DNA of 64,000 bases from contig NZ_FRBL01000010.1 of NCBI RefSeq assembly GCF_900142605.1, positions 186,001 through 250,000 on the forward strand. Reading direction: 5' to 3'. Positions 8,259 to 16,062 of this stretch are shown in pieces. The notes beneath the pieces were generated by a model. The model saw only the letters and a program-made list of their open reading frames with translations. It searched no databases and had not been told where the DNA came from. The first letter of the stretch is position 1, and each line of letters begins with the position of its first letter. This stretch comes from Chitinophaga jiangningensis (GTDB lineage Bacteria; Bacteroidota; Bacteroidia; Chitinophagales; Chitinophagaceae). Position numbers and translations under genes: made by a program.

Positions 8259-9602
8259 ATGACCCGCTATACCTATCCCGCCCTTTTCCTTTTATCCCTG
8301 CTCTGCAGCTGCTATAAAGAAACAGGCGTACCCGTGAATATCGATTTCTCCTATAAGCTGCCGGCTGACTTACGTACCGTGCCGGTGAATGTGGCTTTCA
8401 GTAATCTCAGCACCGGCGCCTCCCATTACCACTGGACGTTTGAAGGTGGTGAACCAGCTGTATCTGATTATGAAAATCCGGGAACCATCCGGTTTAAACA
8501 AGCGGGTACCTATACCATCACGCTGGAAGCCTGGAATGAAGATGAACGCCGGCAAAAATCCCTGACCATTCAACTGGACAGCGCAGTGAATATCAACTTC
8601 GATACCCTGGTATTAGTCAATCATTTTTCGCCGGTGGAAGTACAGCTAACGAACAAGAGTATCGGCGGCAGCACCTATGACTGGACTTTCGAAGACGGTA
8701 TCCCTGCCACCTTTCAGGGGGCCGCGCCGCCAAATGTAGTTTTTACCACTCCCGGGGATCATACCATCCGCCTGCGCGTGAGCAACGGCGGTCAGGAATT
8801 TGTAACGGAGAAGAAAATAACGGTATTGCCTGCTCTCACCGTGGATGCCAGCTGGCAGTATGCTTTTGAGGACGAAGATCAGGAGGCGCCGCTTACCGCT
8901 ATGTTGCACGGAAGTGCCGCCAATTTCTTAACGCAGCAGTGGAAGGCTGGTGGAGGTACAATTAAAAATGACACCGCCGGCAACACCAGCATTTATTTCA
9001 AAGATCCCGGAACTTATGAAGTGATCTATCAGGCCGCCAACGGTAAGGATACCAAATCCGTTACCAGAACAATTACGGTGAAGCCCAATAGTTTCATTAG
9101 TATTTTGAGAGATATAAAGCTGGGGATTAACGCTGCCCATGGTACGGTTGGCTCGTTCTATGCCATACGCCACCGGCGCGTCTATAAAAAAGACGAGGAT
9201 ATCACCATTGCCGGTAAGGATATTGACCTGGTGTTTTTCGGACTAAGTGCTACCTTTGGGTTTAATAAATTTATTTCCCCGGATTCAGCTACTGCATTTT
9301 CTTTTCCATTGATCCCGGGCGCCACTCGTACCCGGTATGTAAACACTACAGAAACCTGCGGCTGTGGCATCTCCCTAACAACAACTGATTTTGATAAAAT
9401 CCAAAATGACGACTTGTTTAAACAGTTTCATATCACCGATCAGATGAATGGCGGTGTGCAGTTTAATAACACCCTGCTACCTCGCATTGTACCATTTGAA
9501 ACTGCGGATGGGCGTCGCGGTGCCATCAAAATCAAACAATACGTTGCAGATGGTATAAATTCCTATGTCATCGTCGATATTAAAGTTCAGAAATATGAAT
9601 AG
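8259..9602 (+). CDS. PKD-domain lipoprotein
   Basis: A 447-residue lipoprotein with signal MTRYTYPALFLLSLLCSC (lipid cysteine C18). At least two PKD domains follow: one around residues 25-105 with VAFSNLSTGASHYHWTFEGG and GTYTITLEAWN, another around 110-190 with VQLTNKSIGGSTYDWTFEDG and GDHTIRLRVSN. A weaker third Ig-like unit ends at GTYEVIYQAANG. The C-terminal 160 residues are unassigned. PKD domains mediate binding to proteins or glycans at the surface. It lies 16 bp before an outer-membrane barrel gene and is probably co-transcribed with it. Confidence 0.8.
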   Translation: MTRYTYPALFLLSLLCSCYKETGVPVNIDFSYKLPADLRTVPVNVAFSNLSTGASHYHWTFEGGEPAVSDYENPGTIRFKQAGTYTITLEAWNEDERRQKSLTIQLDSAVNINFDTLVLVNHFSPVEVQLTNKSIGGSTYDWTFEDGIPATFQGAAPPNVVFTTPGDHTIRLRVSNGGQEFVTEKKITVLPALTVDASWQYAFEDEDQEAPLTAMLHGSAANFLTQQWKAGGGTIKNDTAGNTSIYFKDPGTYEVIYQAANGKDTKSVTRTITVKPNSFISILRDIKLGINAAHGTVGSFYAIRHRRVYKKDEDITIAGKDIDLVFFGLSATFGFNKFISPDSATAFSFPLIPGATRTRYVNTTETCGCGISLTTTDFDKIQNDDLFKQFHITDQMNGGVQFNNTLLPRIVPFETADGRRGAIKIKQYVADGINSYVIVDIKVQKYE

Positions 9603-9618
9603 CCCTTACTGTTAGCCT

Positions 9619-11334
9619 ATGAAAAAAATTGTACTAATGCTATGCCTGCTATGCCCGTTGCCGTTATGGGCACAGCAGATTGACCTGGAACATATTGGTG
9701 ATTTCTTTGGTAAAGGTCAGCCTCTCAAAGTCTATGGTGGTATTTCGGCTAATACCATCTACCATGCCGGCGGTATGGAGAATGGCCGGCAGCCGTTTAC
9801 CTGGAACCTGAATGGTACACTGGGACTTAACTTGTTCGGCAAGATTAGTCTCCCTTTTTCCTTCAACCTCACCAATGCTGGAGCTAACTACTCTTATCCG
9901 GTGATGCCGAACCGGCTCAGTTTACACCCTGCCTATAAAGGTGTTACAGCCCATATCGGAGATGTGTCCATGTCGTTTTCACCGTATACTCTCAACGGTT
10001 ATCAGTTTAGTGGTGCAGGTGTGGATGTGGCCACGCAAAAAGACTGGCAAATCAGCGCCATGTATGGCCGCATGCAGAAGCCGGTATCCTGGGATAGCCT
10101 CAATCCCACCAATCAACCGAGCTATCGCCGTATGGCCAAAGGTCTGAACCTTCAGCTGCGCAAAGAAAAGTACGCTATAGGCATGATTATTTTTCATGCT
10201 GCTGATGATCCCGAATCGCTGCCACTGCACCTGGATTCACTCAATATCTACCCAAGATCCAACCTGGTGATAAGCTGGAACGGAATGGTACGCCCGGCCA
10301 AAGGCCTGGAGCTCTCCGCCGAGTATGCCAACAGTGCCATGAAGCTGGATAACCGGGATCATTCGGTAGCGCCCAACTATCGCTGGAACCTGTTAAAGTA
10401 CCTGATGCACCAGGCAAATAACACCACGTTTTATAAAGCCTTTAATGCAAAGCTGAATTATAGCATCCATAAAGGAACTGTGGGGGTTGGTTATGAAAGG
10501 ATCGATCCGGGGTACCAGACCCTGGGCGCTTACTATTTCAACAACGACCTGGAAAATATCACTTTCAATGTGTCGCATCCTTTGCTTAACAATAAGGCCA
10601 CCATTGCGGTGAACGTAGGCTTTCAGCGGGATGATCTTGATAAAACCAAGTCCGGCACCACCTCCCGTATGGTAGGGATGATGAACCTGAATTATATGCC
10701 TTCGGATAAATTCAATTCCACGCTCACCTATTCGAACTTCCAGAGCTACATGCATATCAAGCCACAGTTTGATTACATCAATCAAACCAGTCCATTTCAA
10801 AACCTGGATACGCTGAACTTTAAGCAGATTTCGCAGAATGCGGCCTGGAATCTAAACTATAGCATTCGAAATAATAAGCTGCGTAACCACAACATCAATT
10901 TAAATCTGAACTTCCAGGATGCTGCTGATCTACAGGACGGCGTGTTGCGCAAGGGCAATGGTTCACAGTTTTACTATGCCAGTACTGCATATTCATTGCT
11001 TTTTGTTAAGCAGCAGTTGAATCTGGTCGCTGCTTTCAACCTGAGTTACAATACCATCGGCAGAAATGAATTTTTAACCATGGGGCCAACGCTGGCTGCC
11101 AATACCAGATTATTGAACAAAAAGGCATCCGCAGGTTTTACTACCTCTTATAATGCCAGTAACAGTGGGGAAGGTGCACAGGGCCAGGTGTTGAACCTAC
11201 GGCTCAATTGTAGTTATCAGTTGCTGAAAAAACACAATTTAACGCTATCGGCTATACGTCAAACCAGATGGATGCCTGCAAGGCCTGCGCTGAACGATCT
11301 GACGGCAACTGCAGGCTATAATTATAATTTTTAA
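9619..11334 (+). CDS. Outer-membrane beta-barrel protein
   Basis: A 571-residue exported protein with signal MKKIVLMLCLLCPLPLWAQQ. The body is alternating amphipathic strands rich in aromatic girdle residues and asparagines, for example VGVGYERIDPGYQTLGAYYF, KFNSTLTYSNFQSYM and HNINLNLNFQDA, and it ends with an aromatic residue (AGYNYNF), as expected for insertion by the BAM machinery. No TonB plug is seen. It follows the PKD lipoprotein closely, so the two may form a surface complex. Function unknown. Confidence 0.75.
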   Translation: MKKIVLMLCLLCPLPLWAQQIDLEHIGDFFGKGQPLKVYGGISANTIYHAGGMENGRQPFTWNLNGTLGLNLFGKISLPFSFNLTNAGANYSYPVMPNRLSLHPAYKGVTAHIGDVSMSFSPYTLNGYQFSGAGVDVATQKDWQISAMYGRMQKPVSWDSLNPTNQPSYRRMAKGLNLQLRKEKYAIGMIIFHAADDPESLPLHLDSLNIYPRSNLVISWNGMVRPAKGLELSAEYANSAMKLDNRDHSVAPNYRWNLLKYLMHQANNTTFYKAFNAKLNYSIHKGTVGVGYERIDPGYQTLGAYYFNNDLENITFNVSHPLLNNKATIAVNVGFQRDDLDKTKSGTTSRMVGMMNLNYMPSDKFNSTLTYSNFQSYMHIKPQFDYINQTSPFQNLDTLNFKQISQNAAWNLNYSIRNNKLRNHNINLNLNFQDAADLQDGVLRKGNGSQFYYASTAYSLLFVKQQLNLVAAFNLSYNTIGRNEFLTMGPTLAANTRLLNKKASAGFTTSYNASNSGEGAQGQVLNLRLNCSYQLLKKHNLTLSAIRQTRWMPARPALNDLTATAGYNYNF

Positions 11335-11350
11335 CCTGCGTGCAGGCGGA

Positions 11351-12562
11351 CTAAAATAAACCGAATTTTTCCGGCAGCGTAATCTTAATATCCAGGTTGG
11401 TGACAAAGCTGCCTTTACCGGCGGTAAAATTATGATCCACACCGCCGTAAAAGTTGAGCCAGAGGCCATCCACCGGGTTGAATTCCGCTCCCAGGTTCAG
11501 GAAGCTGTGATGTTCGGCATAGCGCCCCCGATACTGATACTGGAATTCACCAAAGCCTTTTACGCGGTTGGTGCCCATTACATATCTAACCGGAACGGAT
11601 ATATTGAAATAATTAGTAGCATCTTTTTTCAGCACGGTATCTGTTGAAATGCCGGCGTTCACCCCGAAAAGCGTTTGTCCGTTTTTGCCGGTACGCAGGG
11701 CATAGGTACTCCAAAATCCAACCTGTGCAAATCGAATATTGCCGATCATACTGTCTCGTGAAGCGCCCATAACGGCAAGGGCAAAATCGAGTTTATCTGC
11801 ATTCCAGTTTTCCCTTTTATAATCTTTTTTAAAGTTTGCAAACCAGGCGTCGAATTCGGGTGCTTTGGCGTTATATACATATTGGTCATATGCCTTGGCC
11901 CAGCTGCTATCTGTTTTTATTTTTTTATGGAGATAATAATCCCAATCGGGCAGCTGATCAGGTATGGCGGCGGCGCGGATGATGGTGGAATCACCGGGGT
12001 TTTCCGCCAGTGCCCATTCTTTTACCGACTCCAGATTTTTCGCTGCAAAAGCCTTGCGGATGGCGCGTGTTTCCAGTCGGAGCTCCCCAAGTGCAGCAAT
12101 AATTTGTTGCAGGGCTTTACGGTCGGTGGCCATATCTCCGTCATCAATTATGTTGATTCGGAAGCCCAATGCCAGCTTGCGGGCGTTCACGCCGAGGGTG
12201 GTATCGCGGGAGCTGCCCAGAGATACCCGGAAGCTGTGCCAGGTGCGATATTGTTTATAACGGTGGTCCAGCTGAACCACCGTTGTTTTGGCATTAAGCA
12301 GCTGCGCAGGTGCTATTTCCAGTGCAAATGCCCTGGGGATAATAATTTTATCTCCCTGAAAAAACTCAGACATAGCCACTGCCACCGGCATGGGGGTAGA
12401 AGGTCGGAGGAGGTTGGAAGGCCCGGTACCCAAACTTTTAAATGCCGGCATATCCGGCACAATGAAATTGAGCCGCATTTTGCTGAGTGTCAGCGAATCC
12501 AGTTGCTGACCCCGGGCTGCCACTGTTACCAGCAATAGGGCGCAGAAGAAGTATCTAAACAT
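11351..12562 (-). CDS. Hypothetical exported protein, C-terminal barrel-like
   Basis: A 403-residue protein with signal MFRYFFCALLLVTVAARGQQ. The first 300 residues are mixed and contain a charged helical stretch (about 155-215); the last 120 look like antiparallel membrane strands (YFNISVPVRYVMG, GFGEFQYQYRGRY, LNLGAEFNPVDGLWLNFYGG) ending in KFGLF. It probably sits in the outer membrane. It is the second gene of a minus-strand pair with the 126-residue gene upstream (16-bp gap) and converges on the barrel gene at 9619. No family recognised. Confidence 0.65.
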   Translation of the reverse strand: MFRYFFCALLLVTVAARGQQLDSLTLSKMRLNFIVPDMPAFKSLGTGPSNLLRPSTPMPVAVAMSEFFQGDKIIIPRAFALEIAPAQLLNAKTTVVQLDHRYKQYRTWHSFRVSLGSSRDTTLGVNARKLALGFRINIIDDGDMATDRKALQQIIAALGELRLETRAIRKAFAAKNLESVKEWALAENPGDSTIIRAAAIPDQLPDWDYYLHKKIKTDSSWAKAYDQYVYNAKAPEFDAWFANFKKDYKRENWNADKLDFALAVMGASRDSMIGNIRFAQVGFWSTYALRTGKNGQTLFGVNAGISTDTVLKKDATNYFNISVPVRYVMGTNRVKGFGEFQYQYRGRYAEHHSFLNLGAEFNPVDGLWLNFYGGVDHNFTAGKGSFVTNLDIKITLPEKFGLF

Positions 12563-12578
12563 AACGGATGTACGAATA

Positions 12579-12959
12579 TCAGCTGGCCAGCAGCCGGATG
12601 AACAGAATGGTGTATTGGCCTTTGCCGGTGAGCACTCCGGTTTCTTCTACAAAGCCCAGGCAGGCCTTATCCTGCCATATTTCCAGGCGGATGCGGTAAC
12701 CGGGGGATTGCACGGGGTTAAGTCCTACGTAGGTAGCATCCAGGATCACCCGGCGACCATGGAGCAGGTCGGGCGTAAAGGGCAGACTGGCAACATCATC
12801 CTCCGGATTGAGGTTATCACCCTGCAACAGGCTGATCGTATTATTGCTGCCGGCTTCCCGTAAAATGATCTCATAGTTGACAGGGGCAATGGTACTTTGC
12901 GGAAAGATAGCTTTTGCACGCAAAGCGCCGCCATCAGGCTTGAAGTAAACTTCCTTCAT
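12579..12959 (-). CDS. Hypothetical beta-rich protein
   Basis: A 126-residue protein without signal peptide. The sequence alternates short strands (VNYEIILREAG, RRVILDATYVGLNP, YRIRLEIWQD, YTILFIRLLAS), suggesting a compact beta sandwich. It is the first gene of a two-gene operon with the exported 403-residue protein. A TATTTTTG -7 element lies on the minus strand at 13013-13020, about 55 bp upstream. No recognised family. Confidence 0.6.
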   Translation of the reverse strand: MKEVYFKPDGGALRAKAIFPQSTIAPVNYEIILREAGSNNTISLLQGDNLNPEDDVASLPFTPDLLHGRRVILDATYVGLNPVQSPGYRIRLEIWQDKACLGFVEETGVLTGKGQYTILFIRLLAS

Positions 12960-13322
12960 GTGGTGGGGAGTTAGTATTTATTGGCTCGGTTGACGTAGGT
13001 CAGGTGTTTTTGCAAAAATAGGAATACCATGGGAAAATGCCATATGCAAAGTCCAATAATAATTGCGTTTTGCAGGCATTATTATGTAGTAAATAACCTT
13101 GTTTATAAGGTTTTGTTATTTTACGGAGATTGTGTTTTGATAGACGCCAGCATGGCGTCTCTACACGATATTATACTGTTAATGCCCTGCAATAATTATT
13201 ACTATTAGAAGCACTATTGATCCACAAAGTAGAGACGCCTTGCAGGCGTCTATTCGAGTAGATCTTCTCCAACATCTTCGCTAAAATCCATTCACCTTAA
13301 AAATTCCACTATTGACAAAAAA
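12960..13322. repeat. Gene-free stretch with two 19-bp AGACGCC palindromes
   Basis: No credible reading frame. The stretch holds a minus-strand promoter near 13013 and two imperfect copies of one palindrome. The first, at 13142-13160, has arms AGACGCCA/TGGCGTCT around GCA; the second, at 13233-13251, has arms AGACGCCT/AGGCGTCT around TGC. Flanking bases show that they are inverted relative to each other (GATAGACGCC with GGCGTCTCTAC on the left, GTAGAGACGCC with GGCGTCTAT on the right), as in REP/BIME-type repeats. The same element recurs at 38471 and 38564. Confidence 0.75.
13013..13020 (-). promoter_or_regulatory. -7 element TATTTTTG for the 12959-11351 operon
   Basis: Read on the minus strand the octamer is TATTTTTG, a perfect match to the Bacteroidota TAnnTTTG -7 box, 54 bp before the start at 12959. 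A TTTG at 13047-13050 is 26 bp further upstream, longer than the usual 19-21 bp gap, so the -33 element is uncertain. Confidence 0.45.
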
Positions 13323-13769
13323 TTACTTCCTTCCTACCGCCTCATTTTCCCATTCATACCGCAAATTCCGCATCTTCATCCAGTAAGGACAATACACGGC
13401 AATGAAAACCAATTGAGCCACGGGCGGCATGCCAAAAAGGAAGCTGACAACGGCAGATACGGAATATAAGACGGCGATCACTAACACGATACGTACCGCA
13501 TATTTCATTTCCAACAACACAGGGACGCTCATGCCCAGCAAAATAGTTGCCGGCACCAGCGTGATACTGGCTACCATCACGGTGAGATATAACGGAACAT
13601 CCGTGAAAATACTACCGGAATTGCGCAGCATCATTTTCATGCCTCCAATGATCAATATGATAGCTAAAGCCAGTGATGCCCAGGCATAGATTTTTGCCAT
13701 TAATGGCAATACTTCGTGTCGGCGTAAAGGTGATACGGGGATGTCTTCGAAAATTGTTTCTTGTTCCAT
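13323..13769 (-). CDS. Small four-helix membrane protein, paralogue A
   Basis: A 148-residue inner-membrane protein with four predicted helices (about residues 29-47, 60-82, 90-112 and 115-132) after a soluble start MEQETIFEDIPVSPLRRHEV. It is paralogous to the next gene upstream: both begin MEQE-T/S-IF, share PLRRxxxLPLxAKIYAW before helix 1 and end with PYWMKMRNLRYEWE / PYWLMLRRIQRKWE. A minus-strand TATTTTTG at 13786-13793 suggests its own promoter. No known function. Confidence 0.65.
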   Translation of the reverse strand: MEQETIFEDIPVSPLRRHEVLPLMAKIYAWASLALAIILIIGGMKMMLRNSGSIFTDVPLYLTVMVASITLVPATILLGMSVPVLLEMKYAVRIVLVIAVLYSVSAVVSFLFGMPPVAQLVFIAVYCPYWMKMRNLRYEWENEAVGRK

Positions 13770-13785
13770 AGGTTTGGTTGACGTG

Positions 13786-13793
13786 CAAAAATA
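13786..13793 (-). promoter_or_regulatory. -7 element TATTTTTG before paralogue A
   Basis: On the minus strand this reads TATTTTTG, a perfect TAnnTTTG box, 16 bp from the start codon at 13769 and abutting the stop of the preceding paralogue. A one-base-shorter version, TATTTTG, lies at 14262-14268 before the other paralogue. Confidence 0.4.
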
Positions 13794-14234
13794 CTAATTA
13801 ACCTGAGCCTCGAATTCCCATTTACGTTGTATGCGGCGCAGCATCAGCCAGTAGGGGAAAAAGACGATGGTAAGAATAAACGGTGCAAGTGCAGTCGACA
13901 TTATCAGAAATACAATTACATCAAAAGCAAGAAAAACAAATGCAAGCAGGTTACAGATGATAATAGCATATTTCTTTCCTAATAAAACAGGGATACTTAT
14001 TAAAAAGAATACAACACTACACATGACCGCCATCAATATCTGACCATTTGTTACTGGACGCCCCTGTGGATCGGGAACGGCAGAAATCAGGAACATGCCT
14101 GCAGTTGCTAAAAGATAAAAAGCGCCGATTACAACCGCTACCCAGGCATATATTTTCGCTACAAGCGGTAATAAATCTCTCCTGCGCGGGTATGCGTCAG
14201 GAAATTCAGTTCCAAAAATGCTTTCTTGTTCCAT
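13794..14234 (-). CDS. Small four-helix membrane protein, paralogue B
   Basis: A 146-residue membrane protein with four predicted helices and the N-terminal MEQESIFGTEFPDAYPRRRDLLPLVAKIYAW block shared with its neighbour in shorter form. The start at 14234 was chosen because it aligns with the paralogue; a longer frame to 14282 adds 16 residues without similarity. The pair arose by tandem duplication. Function unknown; the conserved tyrosine-tryptophan ends of the last helix may face a partner in the membrane. Confidence 0.65.
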   Translation of the reverse strand: MEQESIFGTEFPDAYPRRRDLLPLVAKIYAWVAVVIGAFYLLATAGMFLISAVPDPQGRPVTNGQILMAVMCSVVFFLISIPVLLGKKYAIIICNLLAFVFLAFDVIVFLIMSTALAPFILTIVFFPYWLMLRRIQRKWEFEAQVN

Positions 14235-14417
14235 TGGTATAGATGAATGGCTGGCAAGGTACAAAATAGCTGCCGGACTCATTCAATCCTGCACCTGCAA
14301 AATGTGCACAACATTCTACAGAAAGCCAGGCTGGTATTGTGATTTGAAGCAGCGTTTACAGGTGATAGCGGTGTGGTTCACTTCTTGATATGGTTATCAT
14401 GTATCAAATTGTTTGTT

Positions 14418-14807
14418 ATGGCAGCGCAATCTCTTACTCCCTCCTGGCTCAAGCGTAAAGCCTATTTCTGGGTAACATTTATTCTCTTCGCCGTATCCGT
14501 AGCGGCCCATTGGTATTTTGGCTGGAAGGATTTCAGCAGCGAACAACTGGCACATGGGCAGCCAATTATCGTAGGCGACTACGTAAACCAGATGATGCGG
14601 GAAACTTTTGAAAACTGGCAGTCCGAATTCCTACAGCTTATCTGGCAGGTAGTAGGTTTATCCCTGCTCTGGTACTGTGGTTCGCCACAATCCAAAGAAG
14701 GAGACGACCGGCGTGAAAAGAAACTGGATTTCATCATCCGCCGGCTCGATCCTGAAAATGCTGAAGCACTGTTGAAGGAGTGGGAACAAAAGTATCCCTG
14801 TAAATAA
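14418..14807 (+). CDS. DUF6766-like membrane protein
   Basis: A 129-residue protein from the ATG at 14418 (a GTG at 14373 would add 15 residues of poor quality). Two membrane helices (about 15-32 and 70-88 of the shorter form) flank a conserved loop, FSSEQLAHGQPIIVGDYVNQMMRETFENWQSEFLQL, quoted here only as start FSSEQLAHGQP and end NWQSEFLQL. The tail GSPQSKEGDDRREKKLD followed by an acidic helix matches a small family best known from actinobacteria and proteobacteria. Function unknown. It converges on the lacI-type gene with no spacer. Confidence 0.7.
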   Translation: MAAQSLTPSWLKRKAYFWVTFILFAVSVAAHWYFGWKDFSSEQLAHGQPIIVGDYVNQMMRETFENWQSEFLQLIWQVVGLSLLWYCGSPQSKEGDDRREKKLDFIIRRLDPENAEALLKEWEQKYPCK

Positions 14808-15848
14808 CTATTTCGTTTTTGCCACCGTGGATTCCCGGATAATCAGTTTGGTAGGGAGCTGCGTAGTAGGCGCCTTCTTGATAGTGTAATCATTTTTCAC
14901 TTTGGCATTTAACTCCTGCAGTAACATTTCCGCGGCCATGCGGCCTATTTCACCTGTAGGCTGCGCCACCGTGGTAAGGCCCGGGTATACCAGTCCGGCT
15001 GATAAGTCGTTACTGAAGCCTACAATCGCAATATCCTGCGGAATGCGCAATCCCTTTGCCTTCACCACTTCCATGGCCGCAATGGCCGTAGGATCGTTAA
15101 TGGCAAACAACGCATCCGGTGGTGTTCCCAGGTCCAGGAAATGCTTCATGTATATTTTTACTTTTTCTATAGTGAGATCATAAGACAACACCAGGTCGGG
15201 GTTATAGGGAATGCCATGTTTTTTCAACGCATCGAGGTAACCTTGGCGGCGCAGCCTGGAATTTACCAGTGCATCCGGACCCGCCAGATGCGCAATACGT
15301 TTCCTTCCTATACTGATCAGGTGCTCCACCGCCTGGAATGCCGCCTCGTAATCATTTACAATCACATTCGGCACATTCAGCTCCTCCGGCACCCGGTTAA
15401 AAAACACCAGGGGCACGCCACGGCGCTGCGCCAGCGCGAAATGGTCAAAGTTCCGCGTCTCTTTGGTGTGGGATACAATGATCCCGTCTACCCGGTAAGA
15501 TAATAACAACTTCATGTTATCTACCTCTGTTTCATAGGATTCATTTTGCTGGCATATCACAACGTTGTAACCGGCAGCCTGCATCACATCCTGCACACCT
15601 ACTATCACGCTCGGAAAGTAGGTAGACATAAACTCTGGCACCATGATACCTATGGTATGGGTAGTATGCTTGCTAAAGCCCAGTGCGAGTGAGTTTCGCT
15701 GGTATTCCATGGTGGAGGCCAGCTCCAGCACCGCCTTTCGCGTGTGTTCCTTCACGTTAGGATGGCCCGTGAGCGCCCGCGATACGGTGGACTTAGAGAT
15801 ATTTAATTGCTTCGCAATGTCAATAATTGTCGTGTACTTCGATTTCAT
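14808..15848 (-). CDS. LacI family transcriptional regulator of the adjacent PUL
   Basis: A 346-residue regulator. The N-terminal helix-turn-helix is TIIDIAKQLNISKSTVSRAL (residues 7-26), followed by the hinge helix and a periplasmic-binding-protein-like sugar domain with TIGIMVPEF, VDGIIVSHTKE and DIAIVGFSND. The start at 15848 places the HTH at the usual position; a longer frame to 15923 would add 25 residues that read through its own operators. It diverges from the SusC gene, and palindromes of the form TGGGA-N4-TCCCA lie in between, so it probably represses the polysaccharide locus until a breakdown sugar binds. Confidence 0.92.
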   Translation of the reverse strand: MKSKYTTIIDIAKQLNISKSTVSRALTGHPNVKEHTRKAVLELASTMEYQRNSLALGFSKHTTHTIGIMVPEFMSTYFPSVIVGVQDVMQAAGYNVVICQQNESYETEVDNMKLLLSYRVDGIIVSHTKETRNFDHFALAQRRGVPLVFFNRVPEELNVPNVIVNDYEAAFQAVEHLISIGRKRIAHLAGPDALVNSRLRRQGYLDALKKHGIPYNPDLVLSYDLTIEKVKIYMKHFLDLGTPPDALFAINDPTAIAAMEVVKAKGLRIPQDIAIVGFSNDLSAGLVYPGLTTVAQPTGEIGRMAAEMLLQELNAKVKNDYTIKKAPTTQLPTKLIIRESTVAKTK

Positions 15849-15886
15849 ACGTGGATAGTTTACGCAACCGGGATCAAAAATAATCA

Positions 15887-15922
15887 TTTGGGAACTATCC
15901 CAAAATATTGGGACCGTTCCCA
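15887..15922. promoter_or_regulatory. Tandem LacI-type operators
   Basis: Two palindromes of the same form stand one after the other: TTTGGGA-ACTA-TCCCAAA at 15887-15904 and TGGGA-CCGT-TCCCA at 15909-15922. The second has the central CG step typical of LacI-family operators. A degenerate half site (AATTCCCAAAA, 15931-15941) and TTGGGATCGAATTATTCC near 15972 may be further contacts. They lie 40-75 bp before the regulator start and about 140-175 bp before SusC, suited to control of both. Confidence 0.55.
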
Positions 15923-16062
15923 TGAAAAATAATTCCCAAAAAGTTTTGAATGCTCAGATTGTTTACCAAAATTGGGATCGAATTATTCCATGTTATCGAA
16001 GAAAGTGCCTTATTTGACAGGTACTCATTATGTGTCCCGGATAAACACCAAGATCCACAGTT

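Noticed and set aside
11882..12538. 218-codon plus-strand frame
   Set aside because: Opposite an exported protein with a good signal peptide; its peptide is cysteine- and histidine-rich noise.
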